Origin: Pseudomonas sp. RIT623
Lineage (GTDB): Bacteria; Pseudomonadota; Gammaproteobacteria; Pseudomonadales; Pseudomonadaceae
Direction: 5' to 3'
Length of the DNA stretch: 64,000 nt
Assembly: GCF_004519305.1 (NCBI RefSeq)
Contig: NZ_SOZA01000026.1
Span: forward strand, 1 to 64,000
The notes below the pieces were generated by a model that saw only the letters and a list, made by a program, of their open reading frames with translations, searched no databases and was not told the origin of the DNA. Made by a program: the position numbers and the translations under genes. This document shows, piece by piece, positions 8,527 through 16,493 of the stretch (its first letter is position 1; each line of letters starts with the position of its first letter).

Positions 8527-9339
8527 ATGTCTGCCGCCAGCAATATCCATTCGCTGCTTGCCCGGCTGCTTCCCGAGCGGATCGTCCCGGCGCCGGCGCG
8601 CCCGGGCCAGCGTCACCGGCTGTTCGCCGGGGTCGGCATGCCCAGCCAGCAGGCACTGCCCGGGGAGCGTTTCGGCCTGATCGATCGCCTGGATGAAGCA
8701 GTCGACTTGCAGGCGGTGTACCACGACCTGTGTCGCCAGGCCCTGCTGGGCAACGTGGCGGCGCTCAATGACCTGGGCTGGATCTGGCTCAATGGCAAGT
8801 ACTGGCGCGGCGACACTTCGCTGGCCGGCCACCTGCTGCGCATGGCGGCCTTGCAGGGCAATGCAGCGGCCTGGTTCAACCTGGGGCAGCAGCACTACTT
8901 CGGCAAGGGCGTGCAGGTCAGCTACGCCAATGCGGCGGAGTACTACCGGCATGCCTTCGAGCGCGGCATGGTGCATGCCGCGGCGGCCTTGGGCGACCTG
9001 TACGAGGAAGAGGTCTGCGATGGTGACCAGGTGTGGCAGGTCGACCCGCTCGAGGCCTACCAGTGGTTCCTGCGTGGCGCCCAGCGTGGTGAGAAACGCT
9101 GCCGTTTCGAGGTGGGCTATCGCTTGCTGCACGGTGTGAACGTGGAGGCGGAGACCCGGGCCGGGTTGTACTGGCTGGAGCTGGCAGCGGCGACCGGGGT
9201 GATGCATGCCGCCGAGGAGTTGGCGGTGTACTTCAGCAGCCGCGACGCGGTGCGCTACCTAGGCTGGCGTGACCAGGCCATCAAGCTGGGCAGTAAACTG
9301 GCGTTGACCATGAAGCTGGAAGACCAGATCCAGCCGTGA
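8527..9339 (+). CDS. Sel1-like (TPR) repeat protein
   Basis: Protein of about 270 residues with several Sel1-like repeats; recognisable pieces are ALNDLGWIWLNGKYWRGDTS, AAWFNLGQQHYFGKGVQVSY, AAALGDLYEEEVCDGDQVWQ and CRFEVGYRLLHGVNVEAETR. Such repeats form alpha-solenoid scaffolds for protein interactions. I see no signal peptide or membrane span, so a cytoplasmic location is likely. Start choice: ATG at 8527 has GAGG six bases upstream; in-frame ATGs also lie at 8515 and 8521. It diverges from the WYL regulator. The partner is unknown. Confidence 0.75.
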   Translation: MSAASNIHSLLARLLPERIVPAPARPGQRHRLFAGVGMPSQQALPGERFGLIDRLDEAVDLQAVYHDLCRQALLGNVAALNDLGWIWLNGKYWRGDTSLAGHLLRMAALQGNAAAWFNLGQQHYFGKGVQVSYANAAEYYRHAFERGMVHAAAALGDLYEEEVCDGDQVWQVDPLEAYQWFLRGAQRGEKRCRFEVGYRLLHGVNVEAETRAGLYWLELAAATGVMHAAEELAVYFSSRDAVRYLGWRDQAIKLGSKLALTMKLEDQIQP

Positions 9340-9360
9340 GGCAAGGTGCGATGCGTTCCC

Positions 9361-9474
9361 TGTAGGAGCGGCCTTGTGCCGCGAAAGGGGTGCGAAGCGC
9401 CCCGTGTTCGCGCATTAACCTGAAATCGCTGGGGCCGCTTCGCGGCCCTTTCGCGGCACAAGGCCGCTCCTACA
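9361..9474. repeat. Paired REP elements (BIME), cggccttgtg-type
   Basis: tgtaggagcggccttgtgcc at 9361 is followed by its inverted partner ending in ggcacaaggccgctcctaca at 9474, each with an internal GC hairpin (cgcttcgcg type). Located between the Sel1 gene and the efflux operon. Confidence 0.85.
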
Positions 9475-9530
9475 AAGTTCGCGCATGGCTTGATGAACAA
9501 CCTTTCATCTTGTCCCTCCGTCGCCCCCGG

Positions 9531-9578
9531 TTGACGAAGGGGGGAGGGCAGGGCGTATATTGATAGTTAGCAAACTAT
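9531..9578 (+). promoter_or_regulatory. Promoter and SlyA/MarR-type operator of the efflux operon
   Basis: TTGACG (9531-9536) and TATATT (9556-9561) form a sigma-70-like pair with a 19-base spacer. Just downstream lies ATAGTT-N4-AACTAT (9563-9578), a perfect 6-bp inverted repeat. Its right part TTAGCAAACTAT closely resembles the SlyA consensus TTAGCAAGCTAA. The site covers the predicted transcription start and the first start codon, consistent with autorepression by the adjacent MarR-family gene. Confidence 0.6.
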
Positions 9579-10035
9579 GAATATCTTCGGTTCCCATATG
9601 TCACTCGACGCACTGCACCTGAAAATCAGCAGCGGCATGGTCGTGGCCGCCCGGCATTGGCGTCGCCTGTGCCAGGGGGCCCTGACCGGCTATGGCATTT
9701 CCGAAGCCTGTGCCGTGCCGCTACTGATGATCGTGCGTCTTGGCGATGGCGTACATCAGGTGGCCGTGGCCCAGGCCGCAGGCCTCGAGAGCCCGTCGTT
9801 GGTGCGCCTGCTCGACCAGCTGTGCAAGGCCGGCCTGGTGTGTCGCAGCGAAGACCCGCTGGACCGTCGGGCCAAGGCCCTGAGCCTGACCCCGACAGGG
9901 CGCGTGCTTGCCGAGTCGATCGAAGGCGAGCTGGTGCGCTTGCGCCGCGACGTGCTCGCCGGCATCGACCAGGCCGACCTGGAAGCCACCCTGCGGGTGA
10001 TCCGCGCCTTCGAAGAGGCGGGCCTGCCAGCATGA
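9577..10035 (+). CDS. MarR/SlyA-family transcriptional regulator
   Basis: Regulator of 152 residues with a MarR winged-helix core: LLMIVRLGDGVHQVAVAQAA, SPSLVRLLDQLCKAGLV and the wing SEDPLDRRAKALSLT. Such proteins usually repress efflux genes and are released by phenolic or aromatic ligands. It is the first gene of the five-gene efflux operon and overlaps the FUSC gene by four bases. The start is uncertain: ATG 9577 overlaps the predicted operator, and ATG 9598 (MSLDALHL) would give 145 residues. Neither has a clear Shine-Dalgarno sequence. The actual ligand is not known. Confidence 0.82.
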   Translation: MNIFGSHMSLDALHLKISSGMVVAARHWRRLCQGALTGYGISEACAVPLLMIVRLGDGVHQVAVAQAAGLESPSLVRLLDQLCKAGLVCRSEDPLDRRAKALSLTPTGRVLAESIEGELVRLRRDVLAGIDQADLEATLRVIRAFEEAGLPA

Positions 10036-12119
10036 ACGGCTTCTTCAGCTCGGTGCCCCCGGCCCGCGACTGGTTCTACGGCGTACGAACCTTCGCCGCC
10101 TCGATGATTGCCCTGTACATCGCCTTGCTGATGCAGCTGCCGCGCCCGTACTGGGCCATGGCCACGGTGTACATCGTCTCCAGCCCGTTCCTCGGTCCGA
10201 CCACCTCCAAGGCCCTGTATCGCGCCCTGGGCACCTTGCTTGGGGCCGGCGGGGCGATCCTGCTGGTCCCGCCGCTGGTGCAGTCGCCATTGCTGCTGAG
10301 CATCGCCATCGCCCTGTGGACCGGCACCTTGCTGTTCCTCTCGCTGAACCTGCGCACCGCCAACAACTACGTGCTGATGCTGGCCGGCTACACCTTGCCG
10401 ATGATCGCCCTGGCCGTGGTCGACAATCCGCTGGCAGTGTTCGATGTGGCCTCTTCCCGGGCCCAGGAGATCTGCCTGGGGATCGTCTGCGCCGCAGTGG
10501 TCGGCGCGGTATTCTGGCCACGACGGCTGGCACCGGTGGTGCTGGGCTCGGCCAGCAACTGGTTCGCCGAGGCGATCCGCTACAGCGACACCTATCTTGC
10601 CCGTGAAGTCAGCGCCGACAAGGTTGGCGGCATGCGTGGTGCGATGGTCGCCACCTTCAATACGCTGGAACCGATGATCGGCCAGCTCAGCCATGAAGGT
10701 GCCGGCCCGCACACGCTGAAGAATGCCCGCGAACTGCGTGGGCGGATGATCCACCTGCTGCCGGTGATCGACGCCCTGGACGACGCCCTGGTGGCCCTGG
10801 AAAGCCGCGCGCCGGCGCAGTTCGCCCTGTTGCAGCCAGTGCTCGGGCAGGCCCGCGAATGGCTCAAGGGTACTGCCGAAAGCGCCTCGGTGGCACGCTG
10901 GACCGCCCTGCACGAGCAGATCGACCGCCTGCAGCCTGGCGCCGCGGCGCTCGACCAGCGCGATCAGTTGCTGCTGTCCAACGCCCTCTACCGGCTGACC
11001 GAATGGGTCGACCTGTGGCAGGACTGCTGCACCTTGCAGCATGCCTTGCGCAAGGACGACGCCACACCCTGGCGCGCGGTCTACCGCCACTGGCGCCTGG
11101 GCCGGCTGACGCCGTTCTTCGACCGTGGCCTGATGCTCTACTCGGTGTTTTCCACCGTCACCGCCATCATCGTCGCCTGCGGGCTGTGGATCGGCCTGGG
11201 CTGGAACGACGGCGCCAGCGCGGTGATCCTCGCCGCGGTGTCGTGCAGCTTCTTCGCCGCCATGGATGACCCGGCCCCGCAGATCTACCGGTTCTTCTTC
11301 TGGACCTTGATGTCGGTGATCTTCTCCAGTCTGTACCTGTTCCTGGTGCTGCCCAACCTGCACGACTTCCCGATGCTGGTGCTGGCCTTCGCCGTGCCGT
11401 TCATCTGCATCGGCACCTTGACCGTACAGCCGCGTTTCTACCTGGGAACGTTGCTGACCATCGTCAACACCTCGACCTTCATCAGTATCCAGGGCGCCTA
11501 CGACGCCGACTTCTTCACTTTCATCAACGCCAACCTGGCGGGGCCGGTGGGGCTGCTGTTCGCCTTCATCTGGACCTTGGTGGTGCGCCCGTTCGGCGTC
11601 GAACTGGCGGCCAAGCGCATGACCCGCTTCGTCTGGCGCGACATCGTCGAGATGACCGAGCCGGCGACCCTGGCCGAGCACCGCCAGGTTGGCGTGCAGT
11701 TGCTCGATCGCCTGATGCAGCACCTGCCGCGGCTGTCGCAGACCGGCCAGGACAGCGGCGTGGCGCTGCGCGACCTGCGCGTGGGCTTGAACCTGCTCGA
11801 TCTGCTGGCCTACCTGCCGCGTGCCGGCCAACAGGCCCGCCAGCGCCTGCAGACGGTGATCGAGGAAGTCGGCGGCCATTACGCCGCCTGCCTGCGCCAA
11901 GGCGAACGCCTGCACGCCCCGGCGGCGTTGCTGCGCAACATGGAGCGCGCACGCCTGGCGCTGAACCTCGATGAGCTGCATGAACGCGGCGATGCCCGCA
12001 CCCACCTGCTGCATGCCCTGAGCGGCCTGCGCCTGGCGCTGTTGCCGGGCGTGGAAGTGATGCTCGAGCCTGCCGAACAAACGCAACTGCCCCCCGGCCT
12101 CGACGGAGCGCCCCTGTGA
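10032..12119 (+). CDS. FUSC-family inner-membrane efflux protein (AaeB-like)
   Basis: Inner-membrane protein of 695 residues resembling AaeB, the transporter of the p-hydroxybenzoate efflux pump. Two hydrophobic blocks (about 20-165 and 370-530), each with several membrane spans, alternate with cytoplasmic domains, giving the duplicated FUSC layout. RPYWAMATVYIVSSPFLGPT near residue 36 is the typical FUSC motif. The ATG overlaps the marR stop (ATGA), and the stop overlaps the next GTG (GTGA). With the DUF1656, HlyD and NodT genes it makes a complete tripartite pump. The substrate cannot be read from sequence; aromatic acids are the family precedent. Confidence 0.85.
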   Translation: MNGFFSSVPPARDWFYGVRTFAASMIALYIALLMQLPRPYWAMATVYIVSSPFLGPTTSKALYRALGTLLGAGGAILLVPPLVQSPLLLSIAIALWTGTLLFLSLNLRTANNYVLMLAGYTLPMIALAVVDNPLAVFDVASSRAQEICLGIVCAAVVGAVFWPRRLAPVVLGSASNWFAEAIRYSDTYLAREVSADKVGGMRGAMVATFNTLEPMIGQLSHEGAGPHTLKNARELRGRMIHLLPVIDALDDALVALESRAPAQFALLQPVLGQAREWLKGTAESASVARWTALHEQIDRLQPGAAALDQRDQLLLSNALYRLTEWVDLWQDCCTLQHALRKDDATPWRAVYRHWRLGRLTPFFDRGLMLYSVFSTVTAIIVACGLWIGLGWNDGASAVILAAVSCSFFAAMDDPAPQIYRFFFWTLMSVIFSSLYLFLVLPNLHDFPMLVLAFAVPFICIGTLTVQPRFYLGTLLTIVNTSTFISIQGAYDADFFTFINANLAGPVGLLFAFIWTLVVRPFGVELAAKRMTRFVWRDIVEMTEPATLAEHRQVGVQLLDRLMQHLPRLSQTGQDSGVALRDLRVGLNLLDLLAYLPRAGQQARQRLQTVIEEVGGHYAACLRQGERLHAPAALLRNMERARLALNLDELHERGDARTHLLHALSGLRLALLPGVEVMLEPAEQTQLPPGLDGAPL

Positions 12120-12328
12120 TCGGTGAACTGGATATCAGCGGGGTGTTCCTGCCCACGCTGCTGGTGATGATGTTTGGCACCTACCTGTTGTTTCTTGGGG
12201 TGCACGCGGTGCTGGTGCGCCTGCACTTCTACCGCCTGGTCTGGCACCGGGCGTTGTTCAACGTTGCCCTGTATGCCGTGCTGCTTGGCGCGGTGGACCA
12301 CTTTTGCCGAAGCCTGATGCTGCCATGA
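12116..12328 (+). CDS. DUF1656 small membrane protein (AaeX-like)
   Basis: Small protein of 70 residues with two predicted membrane helices (about 8-30 and 45-65), starting MIGELDISGVFLPTLLVMMF. DUF1656 proteins regularly sit between FUSC and HlyD genes of AaeAB-type pumps, and their role in the complex is unclear. GTG start overlapping the FUSC stop by four bases; its own stop overlaps the HlyD start by four bases. Confidence 0.85.
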   Translation: MIGELDISGVFLPTLLVMMFGTYLLFLGVHAVLVRLHFYRLVWHRALFNVALYAVLLGAVDHFCRSLMLP

Positions 12329-13200
12329 AAAAACCTTTGCTGACCCTGGGCCGCGTGGTCCTGACCCTGCTGGTAGTGACCTTCGCCGCCGTGCTCGTGT
12401 GGCAGATGGTGGTGTACTACATGTTCGCCCCCTGGACCCGCGACGGCCATATCCGCGCGGATGTGATCCAGATCGCCCCCGATGTGTCTGGGCTGATCCA
12501 GCAGGTCGAGGTGCGCGACAACCAGACCATCAAGCGTGGCGATGTGCTGTTCACCATCGACCAGGACCGCTTCACCCTGGCCCTGCGCCAGGCCAAGGCG
12601 ACCCTGGCCGAGCGCCAGGAAACCCTGGCCCAGGCTTCCCGCGAGGCGCAGCGCAATCGCAAGCTGGGCAACCTGGTGGCGGCCGAGCAGTTGGAAGAGA
12701 GCCAGTCCCGCGAGGCCCGCGCCCGCTCGGCGGTCAACGAGGCCCAGGTGCAGGTCGACGTCGCCCAGCTCAACCTCGACCGTTCGGTGGTGCGCAGCCC
12801 GGTGGACGGCTACCTCAACGATCGCGCGCCGCGCGCCCACGAGTTCGTCAGCGCCGGGCGGCCCGTGCTGTCGGTGGTAGACAGCGCCTCTTACCATGTC
12901 GATGGCTACTTCGAGGAAACCAAGCTGGGCGGTATTCATATCGGCGATGCCGTGGACATCCGCGTGATGGGCGACACCACCCGCCTGCGTGGCCGCGTGC
13001 AGAGCCTGGCCGCCGGCATCGAGGACCGCGACCGCAGCAGCGGCGCCAACCTGCTGCCCAACGTCAACCCGGCGTTCAGCTGGGTGCGCCTGGCCCAGCG
13101 CATCCCCGTGCGCATCGCCTTCGATGAAGTGCCGCAAGACTTCCGCATGATCGCCGGGCGTACCGCCACGGTGTCGATCATCGAGGGGCAACGTCCATGA
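12325..13200 (+). CDS. HlyD/EmrA-type periplasmic adaptor (AaeA-like)
   Basis: Membrane fusion protein of 291 residues. One N-terminal membrane helix (about 10-30) precedes the family motif APWTRDGHIRADVIQIAPDV. Then come a biotinyl-lipoyl-like segment, a short coiled coil (about 85-150) and the motif RSPVDGYLNDRAPRAHEFVS. It would join the FUSC transporter to the NodT channel. ATG at 12325 overlaps the preceding stop by four bases, and its stop overlaps the next ATG in the same way. Confidence 0.88.
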   Translation: MKKPLLTLGRVVLTLLVVTFAAVLVWQMVVYYMFAPWTRDGHIRADVIQIAPDVSGLIQQVEVRDNQTIKRGDVLFTIDQDRFTLALRQAKATLAERQETLAQASREAQRNRKLGNLVAAEQLEESQSREARARSAVNEAQVQVDVAQLNLDRSVVRSPVDGYLNDRAPRAHEFVSAGRPVLSVVDSASYHVDGYFEETKLGGIHIGDAVDIRVMGDTTRLRGRVQSLAAGIEDRDRSSGANLLPNVNPAFSWVRLAQRIPVRIAFDEVPQDFRMIAGRTATVSIIEGQRP

Positions 13201-14615
13201 AACAGCTGATCCTGGCGGGGCTGTGCCTGTCCCTCGGCGCCTGCATGATGGTCGGCCCCGACTACCAGTTGCCCAAGGACGCCGCGGTGCAGCGTGATGA
13301 CCTCAATGGCCCGCTGCGCCAGGACGCCGACAGCGTGGTCTCGGCGCCGGTGCCCGAGGACTGGTGGCAGCTGTACCAGGATCAACGGCTCAACGAGCTG
13401 GTGCGCCAGGCGCTGAGCGCCAACACCGAACTGCGCGTGGCTGCCGCCAACATCGCCAAGGCCCGTGCCCAGGTGGAAGTGGCCGAGTCGCAAGGCGGCT
13501 TCAACGGTGGCGTCAAGCTGGCCGCCCAGCGCCTGCAGGAGTCCGGCGAAGCCTTCCTGCTGCCAGAGAAGGTGCCGGTGGGCAACATCGGCGAGGCCAT
13601 TGTCAGCGCCAGCTACCAGTTCGACCTGTGGGGCACTTTCAAGCGTGGCACCGAGGCCGCCAAGGCCAACGCCGACGCTGTGCAGGCCGCGGCCGACACC
13701 GCACGCATCACCCTGGTGGCCGACGTGGTCAAGGCCTATACCCAGGTATGCTCGGCCAACGAGGAATACCATATCGCCCATGAGTCGCTGGACTTGCAGC
13801 AGCAGAGCGTGCAACTGACCCAACGCCTGCGCGACGCTGGCCGTGGCGACGAGACCCAGGTGACCCGTTCGCAGACCCAGTTCAAGTCGCTGCGCGCCGA
13901 GTTGCCGCGCTTCAAGGCAGAGCGCGAGGCCGGCTTGTATACCTTGGCCGCGCTGCTGGGCAAGCCGGTCGAGCAACTGCCGGCGGGCACCACCGACTGC
14001 GCCGAGCTGCCACAATTGACGCAGCTGATCCCGATCGGCGACGGCGCCGCGCTGCTCAAGCGCCGCCCCGACGTGCGCCAGGCCGAGCGTCAGCTGGCCG
14101 CCGCCACCGCGACCATCGGCGTGGCCACTGGCGCGTTGTATCCGGATATCAGCATCGGCGCGCAGGTTGGCACCATCGGCCTGGCCAAGAACCTTGGCGA
14201 TCCTTCGACCAATCGCTGGGGCTTTGGCCCGCAGATCAGCTGGAACATCCCCACCAACGGTACCCGCGCGCGCATTCGCATGGCCGAGGCCTCGACCCAG
14301 GCGGCGCTGGCGCATTTCGACGGGGTGGTGCTCAACGCCATTCGCGAGACCCAGACTCGCCTGGCGCAGTACAGCGCGCTGCTGGATCGGCGTGATGCGC
14401 TGGCCGATGCCGAGCGTTCGGCGAAAGAGTCGGCGGACCAGACCCACCTGCGCTACCAGGTCGGGCGCGAGTCGTTCCTGGCGGACTTGCAGGCGACCCG
14501 CACCTACACCGATGTCCGCGCGCAACTGGCGGCGGCCAACAGCCAGGTGGCGATGGGGCAGATCGGGGTGTTCCTGGCCTTGGGTGGCGGCTGGAAGAAC
14601 AGCGCCAGGCCTTGA
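13197..14615 (+). CDS. NodT-family outer-membrane efflux lipoprotein
   Basis: Outer-membrane channel of 472 residues. The signal peptide ends in lipobox LGAC, with lipid-carrying Cys16. WWQLYQDQRLNELVRQALS and FDLWGTFKRGTEAAKA are hallmark RND/NodT outer-membrane factor motifs, and the second half repeats the fold (RRPDVRQAERQLAAATA). Last gene of the marR-FUSC-DUF1656-HlyD-NodT operon; a REP pair follows its stop. It supplies the exit duct of the pump. Confidence 0.9.
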   Translation: MKQLILAGLCLSLGACMMVGPDYQLPKDAAVQRDDLNGPLRQDADSVVSAPVPEDWWQLYQDQRLNELVRQALSANTELRVAAANIAKARAQVEVAESQGGFNGGVKLAAQRLQESGEAFLLPEKVPVGNIGEAIVSASYQFDLWGTFKRGTEAAKANADAVQAAADTARITLVADVVKAYTQVCSANEEYHIAHESLDLQQQSVQLTQRLRDAGRGDETQVTRSQTQFKSLRAELPRFKAEREAGLYTLAALLGKPVEQLPAGTTDCAELPQLTQLIPIGDGAALLKRRPDVRQAERQLAAATATIGVATGALYPDISIGAQVGTIGLAKNLGDPSTNRWGFGPQISWNIPTNGTRARIRMAEASTQAALAHFDGVVLNAIRETQTRLAQYSALLDRRDALADAERSAKESADQTHLRYQVGRESFLADLQATRTYTDVRAQLAAANSQVAMGQIGVFLALGGGWKNSARP

Positions 14616-14635
14616 TGGCTGCGAATACGGCCCCC

Positions 14636-14744
14636 TGTAGGAGCGGCCTTGTGTCGCGAAAGGGCCGCAAAGCGGCCCCTGCGATTTGTGCATCACGGCT
14701 GAATCCCTGGGGCCGCTTCGCGACACGAGGCCGCTCCTACAGGG
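14636..14744. repeat. Paired REP elements (BIME) between convergent operons
   Basis: tgtaggagcggccttgtgtc at 14636 and the inverted copy gacacgaggccgctcctaca ending near 14742, with internal hairpins. It separates the NodT gene from the convergent envelope operon and may protect or terminate both transcripts. Confidence 0.85.
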
Positions 14745-14753
14745 AATGCGTAC

Positions 14754-15497
14754 TTAGTTCAACACCCGCGCCGGTTCATCCGGCGGCAGGTTGTCCCGCC
14801 CACGCGGCTGCTTCGGCTGCCCGGGCACCGAGCCACCGAGCTGTTCGGCCAATTGCTGCGCCACATCCTCGCCCAGCGCCTTCGACACCTCCCGCACCAC
14901 CCGCGGGCGGTTCAGCGTCACGCGGCGGTCCTGGCCCTTCACCAGCTTGGTATCCTGCCCTTCACCCATGGCGGTGAACGCCGAGGTGATTTCGTAGGTG
15001 CGGGTGTTGATCAGGCTGAAGTCGGCGACCACCGTCAGGCCCAGCACCGCCGAGTAGCTGTCGGTGTGGTCCAGCGAGTTGATGTCCTGCTGGAAGTCGA
15101 TGTCCGACAGAGTGCCGAACAGCACGTAGTCGGCGCCCTTGAACGCGCCGTTCTTGATGCGCCGGATCACGTCGTACACGTCTTCCTTCGAGTCGGCGGT
15201 ATAGGGGCGGCCCTGGACCAGCTGGAACATGCCGGTCTTGAGGATCTCACCCTTGATGTCGCCACCGAACTTGCGCAGTTCGGTCTGCTCGATATAGCTG
15301 TTGAGGCTCTCGTACTCGCTGTAGCTCGATTGGCCGCTGGCGTGGTACATGCCGGCCTGGCCGCTGCTCTGGGCGTTGACGGTGTGGATGTATTCCTCCA
15401 CCTGCGCCTGGTAGGCCAGGTCGGTCACCGCCACCTTGGGGGCCGCCTGCGCACCGAAGGCGCAGGCCAGGCCGATGATTGCCATCCATGCACGCAT
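14754..15497 (-). CDS. Secreted LpoB/CsgG-like periplasmic protein
   Basis: Protein of 247 residues with a cleavable signal peptide (ends FGAQA-APKVAV) and no lipobox, so probably soluble in the periplasm. The fold resembles the CsgG/LpoB/TolB-N group: PKVAVTDLAYQAQVEEYIHT at the N-terminus, GADYVLFGTLSDIDFQQDIN and LTVVADFSLINTRTYEITSA in the core. The C-terminal 25 residues are Pro/Arg/Asp-rich and look disordered. Last gene of a four-gene operon, three bases after the LpoB-like gene. It may be a diverged duplicate of that neighbour. Exact function unknown. Confidence 0.7.
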   Translation of the reverse strand: MRAWMAIIGLACAFGAQAAPKVAVTDLAYQAQVEEYIHTVNAQSSGQAGMYHASGQSSYSEYESLNSYIEQTELRKFGGDIKGEILKTGMFQLVQGRPYTADSKEDVYDVIRRIKNGAFKGADYVLFGTLSDIDFQQDINSLDHTDSYSAVLGLTVVADFSLINTRTYEITSAFTAMGEGQDTKLVKGQDRRVTLNRPRVVREVSKALGEDVAQQLAEQLGGSVPGQPKQPRGRDNLPPDEPARVLN

Positions 15498-15500
15498 CGA

Positions 15501-16088
15501 TCAGCGCTCCGTGGTCTTGCGGATTTCTTTTTCGTCCATCCACTCGGCCAGGCCGCTTTCCACGTCGATCAGCTGCAGGCTGAACTTGTAGAACACGTCC
15601 TTGTAGTCGCTGCTGCGCTTGACGATGGAGCTGATCGAGCCTTCCAGGCGGTACTTGGCGGCAATCATGTTGCCGGTCTTGGCCACGGTCTTCTTCTTGT
15701 ACAGGCCGCTTTGGTTCTGCAGCTTGAGCTGGTCGACCTGGCTTTGCATGTCGGTGTTGTCGCTGGCGAAGCGCGCCACGCCGGACTTCATCAGCTGGGT
15801 CTTGATCGAGGTGGTGATCTCGCGGGTATCGATGTACTCGCTGGTCTTGTTCTTCACGTCGTACACCTGCACCACCGGGCGGCCGTGCAGCACGCCGGAC
15901 TGGGCCAGGGAGCGGGTCATGCTCTCGGCGATCATCTGCAGGTCGGTGGAACCGAACTCGTTGGTGACCAGCTCGACGGCCTTGCTGTCGCCGTAGCTGA
16001 TGTTCTTGCCGCCGAGGACCGGCGATGGGGTGCTGCAGCCGCTGACCAGGGCAATGGCGATGGCGGCGAGGGAAAGGCGTGCAAACAT
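15501..16088 (-). CDS. LpoB-like outer-membrane lipoprotein
   Basis: Lipoprotein of 195 residues; signal peptide with lipobox VSGC and Cys18. The body (STDLQMIAESMTRSLAQSGV, NMIAAKYRLEGSISSIVKRS, SLQLIDVESGLAEWMDEKEI) matches the LpoB fold, the family that activates penicillin-binding protein 1b in enterobacteria. The linker between lipobox and domain is short. AGGAG precedes the ATG. It lies directly after a YcfL-like gene, the same pairing as ycfL-lpoB in E. coli. Pseudomonas is known to use a different PBP1b activator, LpoP, so an LpoB-equivalent role should not be assumed. Confidence 0.78.
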   Translation of the reverse strand: MFARLSLAAIAIALVSGCSTPSPVLGGKNISYGDSKAVELVTNEFGSTDLQMIAESMTRSLAQSGVLHGRPVVQVYDVKNKTSEYIDTREITTSIKTQLMKSGVARFASDNTDMQSQVDQLKLQNQSGLYKKKTVAKTGNMIAAKYRLEGSISSIVKRSSDYKDVFYKFSLQLIDVESGLAEWMDEKEIRKTTER

Positions 16089-16109
16089 GGAACGTGCTCC
16101 TGAAAGGGG

Positions 16110-16478
16110 TTACCGGGTGTGGACTTCGAGGCGGAAGTCGCGGGCGGCAGGGGTGGGGGCAATGGCCGGCAGGAACTTGGCCTGCTTGCCGTACAGCGGC
16201 AGGGCCTTCCAGCTTTCTTCGTCGGCCACCGGGAAGCCGTCGTCGCCCAGCCAGGCGAAGCGGTAGTAAAGGGTCTGGTTGCTGCGGCTGGTGTTGTTCA
16301 GCGCCACGTTGACGGTGAGGAAGCCGTTTTCCCGGGCGAAGCGCATCTGGCCGATCTCGATGTCATCCAGCTGGCCCATGGTCACCACCTTGCTGGCGGC
16401 GCTGCCGGGGGCGGGAGGCGGGGTGGCGCAGCCGGCCAGCAGGGCGACGGCGACCAGGGCGAGGCATGTTTTGCGCAT
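16110..16478 (-). CDS. YcfL-like lipoprotein (DUF1425)
   Basis: Lipoprotein of 122 residues; lipobox LAGC, Cys17, followed by a Pro-rich linker. The core LTVNVALNNTSRSNQTLYYR and FAWLGDDGFPVADEESWKAL is typical of DUF1425, which has an immunoglobulin-like beta fold. AAGGA precedes the ATG. Second gene of the envelope operon, 15 bases after the COG3014 gene and 21 bases before the LpoB-like gene. Function unknown; it is linked to lpoB in other gamma-proteobacteria by synteny. Confidence 0.8.
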   Translation of the reverse strand: MRKTCLALVAVALLAGCATPPPAPGSAASKVVTMGQLDDIEIGQMRFARENGFLTVNVALNNTSRSNQTLYYRFAWLGDDGFPVADEESWKALPLYGKQAKFLPAIAPTPAARDFRLEVHTR

Positions 16479-16493
16479 GTGCGATCCTTGTGC

